Assembly (NCBI RefSeq): GCF_000744375.1
Contig: NZ_JQLU01000003.1
Location: 62,001-126,000, forward strand
Length of the DNA: 64,000 nt
Direction: 5' to 3'
Source: Carnobacterium gallinarum DSM 4847
GTDB taxonomy: Bacteria > Bacillota > Bacilli > Lactobacillales > Carnobacteriaceae
Positions 10,307 through 18,688 of the stretch are shown piece by piece (position 1 is the stretch's first letter; each line of letters opens with the position of its first letter). The notes below the pieces were generated by a model. The model made no database searches. It saw nothing but the letters and a program-made list of their open reading frames with translations, and was not told the DNA's origin. Both the position numbers and the translations under genes were made by a program.

Positions 10307-10443
10307 TTTATTTCACAACTTCCTTTAGTGTTTCTGAAATCATACATTAAAAATCTTAAAAACCACTATTCATTATAGCAGACTTCCTAATAATCACAAG
10401 GATTCATTCGGATAGAAAAGCATTTATTTACACAAATTCGTAT

Positions 10444-10490
10444 AAAAAAATAGTGTTGTACATCAGTAGTCATTACTGAATACAACACTA
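10444..10490 (-). terminator. Terminator of ezrA
   Basis: On the minus strand TAGTGTTGTA pairs with TACAACACTA, with an inner TCAGTA/TACTGA pairing, and a run of seven T follows. It lies just beyond the ezrA stop. Confidence 0.85.
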
Positions 10491-10518
10491 CTTTATTTAA
10501 TTCGCTGGAAATTTAATG

Positions 10519-12234
10519 TTAGTGACTATTTTTTTTATCTGCGTAATAGTTCGTTTCAACTTTTTTATATGCACCCGCCTCAACTTGCTCAAGAGCTGTT
10601 GAGATAATTTCTAACGCTTCTTGATACTGATAATCCTTATTGAATAAACGCAAAGTTTCATCAATCGCACCAGCAATTGATTCATTTGAATGACGATAAC
10701 GATTGGCGTATTGCATCATTTGTTCAGTTAAAAGAGCACTATCAATAATTTCACTGGTTTTCTCTTTTACTAATGCAACATCATCTTGACACATAAAACA
10801 CAATCGCGTGATTTCTTTCATATTGATTTTTAATTTATTTAATTCTTTAGCCAACTCTTCAATTCGTTTGGTTGCTGCAAAAAATAAATCAAGATAGCTT
10901 GCTGGTAAACCAGGTAAATGCTGTTTTTCAACATGGCGTTTCATTGTTCGCATATCAAATTCAAATTCATCTAATCTAGCACGAGCTTCCATTTCATCTT
11001 TACGTAAATGTAATAAATCTGAGTTTATTTTTTGTTGAGTTTCTTCTAGTTCAGTTAATTTGTCACCAGTTTCTTCAAAGAAATCAGCTACTACTGAATA
11101 GGCTATTTGATGATTTTTAACACTTTCTGTAAATCCATCAAATTCATCTTTAAGTCCATCTAAATCAGCTTCCATTTTTCTAGCAATTTCCACTTCATCA
11201 TGATTTAACGTGTAACTTTGGGAAACTCGATCAATTTCAATTAGTAATTTACGATTATTGGTAATGACATGATTTAGATAGTCCGTAAACATTTGTTCTT
11301 CTTCTTCTACGAATTCTTTTGCATCAATTTCATCTTGCATTTTATCATAAAGACCATCAATTTTACTTTCTAAAGTTGTAATTTTTTGTTCTGCTTCATC
11401 AACTTCACACGTTTCAGTTAATTCTTTTGCAGCTTCCATTTCTGTTTCAACAAGTTCAATTTCTTTTAGAATATCAACATCTAAAAAGACAAATTCCTCT
11501 TCAACTAGCTGCTGATGACCTTCTTTTAATTCCAAAATTTGATCTGTAATATCAACCGTTAACGTTTTTAATTGTCCTGGAATCATCACAATTAAACGAT
11601 TTAATTCATTTGTGTCCGTCGCAACACGCTCAAGGACTTCTCTTGCTTCGATATGATCGCCAGAAGTTGTTAACTCAGAAAATTTCGTAAAATCTAACTC
11701 TAAGTAAGTTAATCGACGTTCTAAGCTTTCTAAAGCGCCGCCAAAAGAAAAACTCTGAGTTAATAATTTTTTGCGAATTGCTTGATACGTTTCTTGTGTT
11801 TTTTTAATTTCTAAGCGATTTTCCTCTTCACTTTTAATTAATTTTCTCAAAGCCGCTTGAATTTTTTGAATTTTTTCTTGCGTTTCATCCATTAAATTCG
11901 TTGCTGCATCTTCTGCTTTTTGTGCTTTCCCAAGCTTTAATTTATCCGTTGCTTGCTCTGCATCGAATAAATAATTTTCAATATCTGGAAAATGCACTGT
12001 AGCCACATTGCGCCAAACGCCTTCCCATTCTTTAAACGACTTCTCTGTTTGACCCGTCAATTGCAATTTTTTTAATTTATTAATCTCATCAATTACTGGA
12101 ACTTCAGTTAAACCTAATTTTCGATTCTCTAATTCATCAATTTTTCCATAATGCCTTTTCTTCAGAAAATAACTTGCACCGTACAGAATAAGCGCACAGA
12201 CAACAATCACAATTAAAATAACAATAAAATTCAT
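10519..12234 (-). CDS. ezrA: Septation ring formation regulator EzrA
   Basis: EzrA is a membrane-anchored negative regulator of FtsZ assembly that also helps coordinate division and elongation. The 571-residue protein has a single N-terminal transmembrane helix (about residues 3-24) followed by a long cytoplasmic region that is almost entirely helical. This region is rich in Glu, Lys and Leu, with successive coiled-coil (spectrin-like) repeats. The length matches the family (about 560-575). It stands alone between the iscS-thiI operon and a divergent plus-strand gene, with its own terminator. Confidence 0.95.
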   Translation of the reverse strand: MNFIVILIVIVVCALILYGASYFLKKRHYGKIDELENRKLGLTEVPVIDEINKLKKLQLTGQTEKSFKEWEGVWRNVATVHFPDIENYLFDAEQATDKLKLGKAQKAEDAATNLMDETQEKIQKIQAALRKLIKSEEENRLEIKKTQETYQAIRKKLLTQSFSFGGALESLERRLTYLELDFTKFSELTTSGDHIEAREVLERVATDTNELNRLIVMIPGQLKTLTVDITDQILELKEGHQQLVEEEFVFLDVDILKEIELVETEMEAAKELTETCEVDEAEQKITTLESKIDGLYDKMQDEIDAKEFVEEEEQMFTDYLNHVITNNRKLLIEIDRVSQSYTLNHDEVEIARKMEADLDGLKDEFDGFTESVKNHQIAYSVVADFFEETGDKLTELEETQQKINSDLLHLRKDEMEARARLDEFEFDMRTMKRHVEKQHLPGLPASYLDLFFAATKRIEELAKELNKLKINMKEITRLCFMCQDDVALVKEKTSEIIDSALLTEQMMQYANRYRHSNESIAGAIDETLRLFNKDYQYQEALEIISTALEQVEAGAYKKVETNYYADKKNSH

Positions 12235-12491
12235 TTAAAAACCTCCACTTAAGATCACTTATCAATTATAGCTTGTATGTATACACAAGACTAATACATT
12301 ATTTTTTATCTATATTCAATCCTATTACAATATAAATATAACGAATTTATATACCAAAATAGGGTTGCTTTTTTTTATAAAAACACCTATTGTAGATTAT
12401 ACCACAGTGAGAAAAAACTAACACTAGAAATCATTCAAATCAAGTTATTTTTCTATTATATTGTTGGAACTTGACTAAAAAGGAGAAAAAT

Positions 12492-12968
12492 ATGCTACTA
12501 TTATTAAAAGTTATCGGAATTTTAGGATTGCTATTTTGTTTATTTTTATTCATTATAGCCATCAGATTGCATAAATTAACTTCAAAAAAGTTTTATAAAA
12601 AAATGGGATTTATCTTGCTAATTAGTTTAAGTTTATTTGGTTATAGTCAATATAAACTGAATCAAAAAGATCAAGTCCGTCGTGCTACGTATACTGTTTC
12701 CAGTAAATCAACTTTAGAAGGTTCACAAACTTTCCTACGTGTTTTAGTTTTTAGTAATGATAAAAAAGACATTGAAAATATTTTCAAAATCTTACAAAAA
12801 AAAGAAAAAAAAGCTGGTGTTGATTCTTTATTTGTACGTTTCAATGTTGATAATGGTGGAGAAATCGGGAAATTTATCGCCAATGGAAAAATTGCCTGGA
12901 CAGCTACAGGAAAAAAACAAGTGAAATTAGAACAAGATCAACCAACTATTGAATACGCACAAAAATAA
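12492..12968 (+). CDS. Small membrane protein of unknown function
   Basis: The 158-residue protein is not recognised. It has two hydrophobic segments, about residues 3-25 (LLLLKVIGILGLLFCLFLF) and 36-53, joined by a basic loop. A mainly hydrophilic C-terminal part of about 100 residues follows and is predicted to be extracytoplasmic. That part contains alternating strand-like segments such as LRVLVFSNDKKD and GKIAWTATGKK. The ATG is chosen because AAAGGAG lies eight bases upstream; an in-frame TTG at 12471 has no such site. The next gene, a GAF-domain reductase, starts 24 bases after the stop, so the two are probably co-transcribed. Confidence 0.75.
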   Translation: MLLLLKVIGILGLLFCLFLFIIAIRLHKLTSKKFYKKMGFILLISLSLFGYSQYKLNQKDQVRRATYTVSSKSTLEGSQTFLRVLVFSNDKKDIENIFKILQKKEKKAGVDSLFVRFNVDNGGEIGKFIANGKIAWTATGKKQVKLEQDQPTIEYAQK

Positions 12969-12992
12969 TTAAATTTTAGGGGGCTATACTTC

Positions 12993-13460
12993 ATGACAAA
13001 AACAAGTGAGTATAAATTAACTAATGCACAATTAGATGCCATTATTGGAGACGAAACTAATTTAATAGCCAATCTAAGTAATGCTGCTGCGTTATTATTT
13101 ACAAATTTAAAAGAAATCAATTGGGCAGGCTTTTATTTACTAGAACCTACTAGCGGAGAACTCGTTCTAGGACCTTTCCAAGGTAATGTTGCTTGTATTC
13201 GTATTCCTGTTGGACGCGGAGTGTGTGGTACTTCTTTTGAAACTAAGAAATCGCTAATTGTCCCCGATGTAAACCAATTCGCTGGACATATCGCCTGTGA
13301 TGCTCAAAGTCAGTCAGAAATCGTGATCCCATTGCTCAGAGGGAATCAATTAATTGGTGTTTTAGATATTGACGCACCGATTAAAAATCGTTTTGATGAA
13401 GACGATCAATTTCATTTAGAGCAGTTTGTTCAGATTTTATTAAAAAATACTTCGTTATAA
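12993..13460 (+). CDS. msrC: Free methionine-R-sulfoxide reductase (GAF domain)
   Basis: This cytoplasmic enzyme reduces free L-methionine-(R)-sulfoxide. The 155-residue protein is a single GAF domain with three cysteines at C68, C78 and C102. Their 10 and 24 residue spacing is the same as C84, C94 and C118 of the E. coli enzyme. The conserved frame NVACIRIPVGRGVCG is present, together with a late DIDAP. The AGGGGG ribosome binding site fixes the start. In Bacillus the homologue YtsP also lies between ezrA and rpsD. Confidence 0.94.
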   Translation: MTKTSEYKLTNAQLDAIIGDETNLIANLSNAAALLFTNLKEINWAGFYLLEPTSGELVLGPFQGNVACIRIPVGRGVCGTSFETKKSLIVPDVNQFAGHIACDAQSQSEIVIPLLRGNQLIGVLDIDAPIKNRFDEDDQFHLEQFVQILLKNTSL

Positions 13461-13473
13461 TCAGAAGATTAGA

Positions 13474-13503
13474 TTGACTGCACACTATCAAATGCGGTAT
13501 ACT
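13474..13503 (+). promoter_or_regulatory. Promoter of rpsD
   Basis: TTGACT (13474-13479) and TATACT (13498-13503) are separated by 18 bases, with a long leader before rpsD. Confidence 0.75.
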
Positions 13504-13519
13504 AGTCATTGTGTAAAAT

Positions 13520-13660
13520 AATGCAGCGTGAAAGTGGTATTCACGTCAACAGTTTATTGCCAATTCGTTGGTGCAATTGCGTAACCTGCGGCTGCAAAGG
13601 TGAAGATTGAAATAATAAACTGCACGAAATACTGAACTCTCAACTTATTATTTTACTCCA
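13520..13660 (+). promoter_or_regulatory. Structured rpsD leader, probable S4 autoregulatory element
   Basis: The leader contains a hairpin CGTGAA (13527-13532) / TTCACG (13540-13545). A longer pairing of CAGTTTATT (13550-13558) with AATAAACTG (13614-13622) encloses a GC-richer core. No intrinsic terminator is visible inside it. In Firmicutes ribosomal protein S4 represses its own mRNA by binding such a leader, so this is the likely role here. Confidence 0.6.
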
Positions 13661-13691
13661 AAAAACATTTATTTATTGGAGGAATTTTATT

Positions 13692-14297
13692 ATGTCACGT
13701 TATACAGGCCCAAGTTGGAAAGTGTCACGCCGTCTAGGTATCTCACTTTTAGGAACAGGTAAAGAAATCGAACGTCGCCCTTACGCTCCAGGTCCACATG
13801 GTCCAAACAGCCGTAAGAAAATCTCTGAATATGGTATGCAATTACAAGAGAAACAAAAATTACGTAACATGTACGGCATGAACGAACGTCAATTTAAAAA
13901 CTTGTTCGTTAAAGCTGGCAAACTTAAAGAAGGTAAACACGGGGTTAACTTTATGATCCTGTTAGAACAACGTTTAGATAATGTTGTTTACCGTTTAGGT
14001 CTTGCTACTACTCGTCGTCAAGCACGTCAATTAGTAAACCATGGTCATATTTTAGTAGATGGCAAACGTGTTGATATTCCATCTTACCACGTTGCAGTTG
14101 GTCAAGTAATCTCTGTTCGTGAAAAATCTAGAAACATGGAAATCATCAAGTCTGCAGCTGAAGGTCTATTTGGTCGTCCTGACTTCATTACTTTCGATAC
14201 TGAAAAACTTGAAGGTTCTCTATCTCGTTTACCAGAACGTGAAGAGTTATATGCTGAAATTGATGAGTCATTCATCGTTGAGTTCTATAACCGTTAA
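13692..14297 (+). CDS. rpsD: 30S ribosomal protein S4
   Basis: S4 binds 16S rRNA early in 30S assembly. The 201-residue protein starts [19 protein letters not shown] and has the S4 RNA-binding domain at about 91-155 ([13 protein letters not shown] and [17 protein letters not shown]). It lacks the zinc-binding cysteines found in some S4 proteins. The ribosome binding site TTGGAGGA is strong. It is monocistronic with its own promoter, leader and terminator. Confidence 0.99.
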   Translation: MSRYTGPSWKVSRRLGISLLGTGKEIERRPYAPGPHGPNSRKKISEYGMQLQEKQKLRNMYGMNERQFKNLFVKAGKLKEGKHGVNFMILLEQRLDNVVYRLGLATTRRQARQLVNHGHILVDGKRVDIPSYHVAVGQVISVREKSRNMEIIKSAAEGLFGRPDFITFDTEKLEGSLSRLPEREELYAEIDESFIVEFYNR

Positions 14298-14310
14298 TCT
14301 TTAGATTTAA

Positions 14311-14347
14311 AAAAACCATTCAATTTTTGAAATTGAATGGTTTTTTC
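14311..14347 (+). terminator. Terminator of rpsD
   Basis: AAAAACCATTCAATTT pairs with AAATTGAATGGTTTTT around a three-base loop and runs into a T tract, right after rpsD. Confidence 0.92.
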
Positions 14348-14383
14348 TTTGTTGAAAAATTCATCATACTATGAGGACTGAAT

Positions 14384-15097
14384 ATGGAAAAATTAAAAAA
14401 ACTTTATGAACCACTAATTATTATTCTAGCTAGCATCTCCATCATCTTAGTCATTCTAGATTTTGCATCAATAATAAATATGACTGTCTTTCCTTTTTTA
14501 CAAATAGATTCAACTATTTTGATCATTTTTGCAGTTGATTATTTAATCCGTTTTCTGAATTCTGATAATAAAATCCAGTTTTTTAAATTAAATATTTTTG
14601 ACCTACTTGCCATTATTCCTTTCAATTCATTATTCTCTTTCTTTAGAATGAGTCGAATTTTTAGAATTGCTCGATTAACAAAAATTCTAAGACTAACTAG
14701 ACTAGTTGGCATCACCGGAAAACTTCAAAAAAACTCTAAGAAATTTCTGCACACAAATGGATTAGTTTACCTAATCTATATCAGTATTTTCCTTTTAATC
14801 TTTTCATCTATTATTTATTCAATCGCGGAAAATGTTTCTCTAACTGATTCATTATGGTGGGCTATGGCCACTGCTACAACTGTCGGATATGGTGATATTT
14901 CTCCCTCTACACCTCTAGGTAGACTGGTCGCTATTTTATTAATGTTCCTTGGCATTGGTTTTATCGGTATGTTAACCAGTTCAATTACTAGCTATTTTAC
15001 TGTTGAAAATAAAAAAGAGGATGAAATTGATGCTCTCCATAAAAAAATTGATTTTCTTATTGAAAAAGTAGAAAAACTTGAAAAAAAAGAAAACTAA
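14384..15097 (+). CDS. Voltage-gated-type potassium channel
   Basis: The 237-residue membrane protein has the six-segment plan of Kv-type channels. Hydrophobic helices lie at about 10-30, 42-58 and 68-86, and an S4-like segment with regularly spaced Arg/Lys (RMSRIFRIARLTKILRLTRL) at about 88-108. Two pore helices follow, with the selectivity filter TVGYGD at 166-171 between them. The C-terminal 25 residues form a short charged coiled coil (DALHKKIDFLIEKVEKLEKK) that could promote tetramer formation. No RCK domain is present. It follows the rpsD terminator and seems to stand alone. Confidence 0.93.
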   Translation: MEKLKKLYEPLIIILASISIILVILDFASIINMTVFPFLQIDSTILIIFAVDYLIRFLNSDNKIQFFKLNIFDLLAIIPFNSLFSFFRMSRIFRIARLTKILRLTRLVGITGKLQKNSKKFLHTNGLVYLIYISIFLLIFSSIIYSIAENVSLTDSLWWAMATATTVGYGDISPSTPLGRLVAILLMFLGIGFIGMLTSSITSYFTVENKKEDEIDALHKKIDFLIEKVEKLEKKEN

Positions 15098-15133
15098 AAG
15101 GAATCTATTTCGATAATAATTATAACACTCACT

Positions 15134-15184
15134 ATAGTTTTTAAGACTTGATAATATATCCTTACCAAGTCTTGAACGAACTAT
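15134..15184. other. Stem-loop of unknown role in an intergenic region
   Basis: ATAGTT...AACTAT (outer) and AAGACTTG (15143-15150) / CAAGTCTT (15166-15173) (inner) can form one long hairpin with an asymmetric internal loop. No T run follows on either strand, so it is not a standard terminator. It lies between the convergent channel and VIT1-family genes. Confidence 0.45.
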
Positions 15185-15232
15185 CCTAACAAATCCTCTT
15201 TACTAGATTCTTAAAAAACCAACTAAAACAGA

Positions 15233-15288
15233 ACAAAAAAACTAATGAACCAAATTCTTTCAACTATTGGTTTCATTAGTTTTTTTAA
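15233..15288. terminator. Bidirectional terminator between the channel and VIT1-family genes
   Basis: AACTAATGAACCAA pairs with TTGGTTTCATTAGTT (one bulged base). A T run of about seven flanks the hairpin on both strands, serving the two convergent genes. Confidence 0.88.
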
Positions 15289-15308
15289 TTTGAATTGAAG
15301 TTTGCACT

Positions 15309-15986
15309 CTATGCCCCTGTATAACGTCCCACTAAATACGTTACAATCATTGTTAACATCCCAACCAACACATTTCGTACAATTGCTGGTTTTTGAGGTG
15401 CTTTCCCTAAATATGCACTTGTATAACCAGTAATCGCTAAAGCAACTAAAACAATCAAGAAAGTTCCATAAATTCTAATTGATTCTGGAAGCAACGTAAT
15501 TGCCAACAATGGTAAAATCGCCCCCAATGAAAAAGAAATCATTGAAGATAAGGCTGCCTGCCAAGGATTCGCATAATCATTTAATTTTAATCCTAATTCC
15601 GCTTCTGAATGAGCTTCTAAGGCATCTTTTTCCATCAATTCTTGACTCACTTGTAGCGCTAATTCATTAGATAGCCCTTTCTCCACATAAAGTTGAGCTA
15701 ACTCTTCAACTTCTCCTTGATAATTGATTTTTAATTCTAATCTTTCCTTTTCAATCATGGCTTTTTCAGTATCTTTTTGAGTGCTAACAGAAACATATTC
15801 TCCTCCAGCCATTGATAAAGCTCCAGCAACTAGCCCAGCCAAACCCGAAACAAAAATCGTACTAGTAACTGCCGTTGCTCCTGCCACACCAATAACAATC
15901 CCCGCAACTGAAACAATCCCATCATTCGCACCTAAAACCCCAGCACGTAATACATTCAATTGTTGACTAACACTTTGTTTTTTCAA
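15309..15986 (-). CDS. VIT1/CCC1-family transporter
   Basis: The 225-residue membrane protein matches the VIT1/CCC1 family, which in plants and yeast moves iron or manganese. It opens with LNVLRAGVLGANDGIVSVAGIVIGVAGA, a signature of the family. The second helix contains AGALSMAGGEYVSVSTQKD, and a charged cytoplasmic stretch at about 70-140 is rich in Glu and could bind metal. Three further transmembrane helices follow. Its substrate in this bacterium is not shown by the sequence, but iron or manganese is likely. Confidence 0.9.
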   Translation of the reverse strand: MKKQSVSQQLNVLRAGVLGANDGIVSVAGIVIGVAGATAVTSTIFVSGLAGLVAGALSMAGGEYVSVSTQKDTEKAMIEKERLELKINYQGEVEELAQLYVEKGLSNELALQVSQELMEKDALEAHSEAELGLKLNDYANPWQAALSSMISFSLGAILPLLAITLLPESIRIYGTFLIVLVALAITGYTSAYLGKAPQKPAIVRNVLVGMLTMIVTYLVGRYTGA

Positions 15987-16127
15987 AATAGTCTCCTCTT
16001 CTCATTCATTCACCTTTGACTGCCGTTTCCTTGCTACTTTTCTACTATAAACCCAATAAGTCAATTTTACAATTTTTATTCTTTATCTAAAACGGTATCA
16101 TTTTCTCAATTTTTTTACATAAAAAAG

Positions 16128-16171
16128 AAAAAACAGTTTTCAGCATAGAAATCTCCTGCTGAAAACTGTTT
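16128..16171 (-). terminator. Terminator of the DUF1054 gene
   Basis: On the minus strand AAACAGTTTTCAGCA pairs with TGCTGAAAACTGTTT and TTTTTTCTTTTTT follows. The hairpin begins three bases after the stop codon. Confidence 0.92.
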
Positions 16172-16173
16172 AA

Positions 16174-16809
16174 TTAATCTGTTAAACAGGCAGTATAGGC
16201 TGCCTGATAAATTGGAAGTAACGTTTTATATGTTGTTAAGATAAAAGCCTGAGTTGCGTTAGGATCAGCTAAAATAGCTGCATCAGACCAAATTTCACGT
16301 CCAATCAGAAATTCAGCTTTTTTCACATCATGCCATCGAGTTAATCCTTTTTCTAAGTCAACTTCCTTAATCGGAGTCACGGTAGGAAAATGATGATCTA
16401 GAGACACCACATAATCTTCTGGGATATCAGCAAACAAAGCTTGATTCTGCAATAAAGTTTGCGCCATCTCCTTTTCATATCGAGGATTATCAATAAATGC
16501 TAACCAAATAAACAAATGATCCTCATAAATACCTAATTGAAAGTGAGGGTATTTTTTATATCCACGTTTATCACCACCAATAGCGCACCATGTATCTGCT
16601 GGTGCATTTTTAGTGCGCCGGATATGCTGTGCAATATGAACGAATAAAGGTTCCTCTTCATTTAATTCTACTGCTAAATCTGCTGCAAACATCGTTGCTA
16701 ATTCACGAAATTTAGGTTGAATCTGTTCTCGAATAGCTGCCATTCGATTTTCTAAGCCTTCTATTTTAAATACATCAAAATCTTCTTGTGTAAATGTTGT
16801 ATTATTCAT
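16174..16809 (-). CDS. DUF1054 (UPF0637, YktB-like) protein
   Basis: The 211-residue protein matches the DUF1054 family. It shares FTQEDFDVFKIEGLENRM at the N-terminus, HIAQHIRRTKNAPADTWCAIG in the centre, and the PHFQLGIYEDHLFIWLAFID strand. The family has a known fold but no established function. The ATG at 16809 is chosen because GGAG lies nine bases upstream; the earlier TTG in frame overlaps this site. The gene is monocistronic. Confidence 0.88.
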   Translation of the reverse strand: MNNTTFTQEDFDVFKIEGLENRMAAIREQIQPKFRELATMFAADLAVELNEEEPLFVHIAQHIRRTKNAPADTWCAIGGDKRGYKKYPHFQLGIYEDHLFIWLAFIDNPRYEKEMAQTLLQNQALFADIPEDYVVSLDHHFPTVTPIKEVDLEKGLTRWHDVKKAEFLIGREIWSDAAILADPNATQAFILTTYKTLLPIYQAAYTACLTD

Positions 16810-16875
16810 TAATTTTCGCTCCAATCTAAAAAACTGCCTCTTTAGTTTAACATAATTCCTTTAAATTATGAATAA

Positions 16876-16923
16876 ATAAAAAGCCTGATATACCTATCTA
16901 AATAGCTAAATCAGAACTTTTCA
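16876..16923 (-). terminator. Terminator of the siderophore operon
   Basis: On the minus strand AAAAGTTCTGAT pairs imperfectly with ATCAGGCTTTT and a T-rich tail follows, just after the binding-protein stop. Confidence 0.7.
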
Positions 16924-16930
16924 TTTCAGT

Positions 16931-17905
16931 TTATTCTACTACTTTACTCACTTCATCTAACATTAACTTAGTTGACTCTAACCCGCCACCAGATAAATAC
17001 CAAATATCTGAACTTAGCATAACGATTTTATCATTTTTAGCTGCTTTTGTTTTTTGAACCAATTCGTTATCAGTCAAACCATTCTTACTAGTGTCTCCTC
17101 CAATAGCTTTCGTACGATCAATAACAAATAAAACATCCGGATCTTTTTCTAAAATATATTCATAGGTTACAGATTGACCATGAGTTGAGGATTTAATGGT
17201 TTCATCGGCTAATTTAAAGCCAAAAACATCATTTAAAATAGCAAAACGTGAACCTTTTCCATATGCAGATAAACTGCCTTCATTTAATAAAACAGTTAAG
17301 GTTTTTACATCCGAACCACTCGCTTTTTTATTCACCGTTGCAATCTTATCAGACAATGTATCTAATTGTTTTTTCGCGTCATCTGATTTATCGAAAATCG
17401 TTCCAATTGTAGAAACATTTTTTTGAATTGAGTTCCAAATATCAGAACTATCTGTCGATAAATAAAGGGTTGGAGCAATTTTTTGTAATTCTTCAAGTGC
17501 ATCACTTTGACGACCAGAAATAATAATTAAATCTGGTTTTAAGCTATTAATTTTTTCAAAATCTGGCTCTTTAATTCCACCAGCTGATTCAAATTTATCT
17601 TCTTTGAATTTGCTTAAATACTTTGGTAAATTATCTTTGGCTACTCCAACAACTTTGTCTCCCTCACCTAATGCATTAATTGTATCTAACATTCCCATAT
17701 CAAAAACCACTACACGTTGAGGATTTTTTGGAACTTCTACTTCACCATTTTCATCTTTCACTTTAACCGTTTTTGCTTCAATTGTTTTTGAACTTGAGTT
17801 AGCTGTTGAACTAGCGTCTTTCTTATCTGTTCCGGTTGCCCCACATGCTGCAACCACCAACGCAAACGCAACTAAACACATACTTAATGTAATTTTCTTT
17901 TTCAA
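16931..17905 (-). CDS. Siderophore-binding lipoprotein (YclQ/FatB-like)
   Basis: This lipoprotein captures ferric siderophore outside the membrane and hands it to the permease. The 324-residue protein has a signal peptide ending in VVAAC (lipid-anchored C21), a serine-rich linker, then the PBP_like_2 fold with NPQRVVVFDMGMLDT, KEPDFEKI, KPDLIIISGRQSD and STHGQSVTYEYI. These segments closely resemble B. subtilis YclQ, which binds petrobactin and related catecholates. It is last in a permease-permease-ATPase-binding protein operon, the same order as yclNOPQ. The exact ligand is an inference. Confidence 0.92.
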   Translation of the reverse strand: MKKKITLSMCLVAFALVVAACGATGTDKKDASSTANSSSKTIEAKTVKVKDENGEVEVPKNPQRVVVFDMGMLDTINALGEGDKVVGVAKDNLPKYLSKFKEDKFESAGGIKEPDFEKINSLKPDLIIISGRQSDALEELQKIAPTLYLSTDSSDIWNSIQKNVSTIGTIFDKSDDAKKQLDTLSDKIATVNKKASGSDVKTLTVLLNEGSLSAYGKGSRFAILNDVFGFKLADETIKSSTHGQSVTYEYILEKDPDVLFVIDRTKAIGGDTSKNGLTDNELVQKTKAAKNDKIVMLSSDIWYLSGGGLESTKLMLDEVSKVVE

Positions 17906-17927
17906 AATCCAACACTCCTTTTAATTG

Positions 17928-18686
17928 TTATTCACTAAAATATAAACAAAACCGTTTTCCTTCAATTTCACAAATACGAATATCCATTTCATATAAGGGA
18001 TCTAGAACTTTTTTAGTCATCATTTCTGATGTTTCACCAGATGCAAAAATCTGCCCATTTTTCATTGCCACAATTTCATCAGCATAACTCGCTGCAAAGT
18101 TAATATCATGAATGACCAAAACAATCGTTTTACCTAATTCATCTACTAAACGACGCAATGTTTTCATCATTTGAACACCATAATTCATATCCAAGTTATT
18201 TAAAGGTTCATCCAACAAAATATAATCTGTATCTTGGGCTAATACCATCGCAATGTACGCACGCTGTAATTGACCACCAGATAACGTTTCTACATATTCC
18301 TCAGCTAAATCTACTAAACCTAAATAGGTCAGCGCCTCATTGATTTTTACTTGGTCTTCTTCTTTTAATCGGCCTTTGGAATACGGAAAACGGCCAAACG
18401 CAACTAATTCACGAACCGTTAATTTTAAATTAAAAGCATTTGATTGCTTTAACACAGAAAGTTTTTTAGCTAATTCATCTTGTTTCCAAGATTTCACTTC
18501 GCCACCATCAATGTAAATGGAACCCGTATCTTTCGGGATAAGCCGGCTCATCATTGATAATAACGTACTTTTCCCAGCTCCATTTGGTCCAATAAATGCT
18601 GTAATCGCGCCTTCTTTAATTGGGAGCGTAATTTCACTAATAACTTGCTTGTTGCCATATGATTTTGATACATTTTTGATTTGCAT
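17928..18686 (-). CDS. Siderophore ABC transporter ATPase (YclP/FecE-like)
   Basis: The ATPase drives ferric-siderophore uptake through the two permeases encoded upstream. The 252-residue protein has Walker A GPNGAGKST at about 36-44, the Q-loop, signature LSGGQLQRAYIAM, Walker B YILLDEPLNNLD and the switch histidine in VIHDINFA. The start is the ATG before QIKNVSKSYG, preceded by AGGGGAT. Longer reading frames would run into the permease gene. It begins two bases after the permease stop, implying translational coupling. Confidence 0.94.
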   Translation of the reverse strand: MQIKNVSKSYGNKQVISEITLPIKEGAITAFIGPNGAGKSTLLSMMSRLIPKDTGSIYIDGGEVKSWKQDELAKKLSVLKQSNAFNLKLTVRELVAFGRFPYSKGRLKEEDQVKINEALTYLGLVDLAEEYVETLSGGQLQRAYIAMVLAQDTDYILLDEPLNNLDMNYGVQMMKTLRRLVDELGKTIVLVIHDINFAASYADEIVAMKNGQIFASGETSEMMTKKVLDPLYEMDIRICEIEGKRFCLYFSE

Positions 18687-18688
18687 AC

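Noticed and set aside
12300-12420. Pairing AATAGG/CCTATT as a terminator upstream of the small membrane-protein gene
   Set aside because: The stem is six base pairs around a loop of about 22 bases, and the genes on either side are divergent, so no terminator is expected there.
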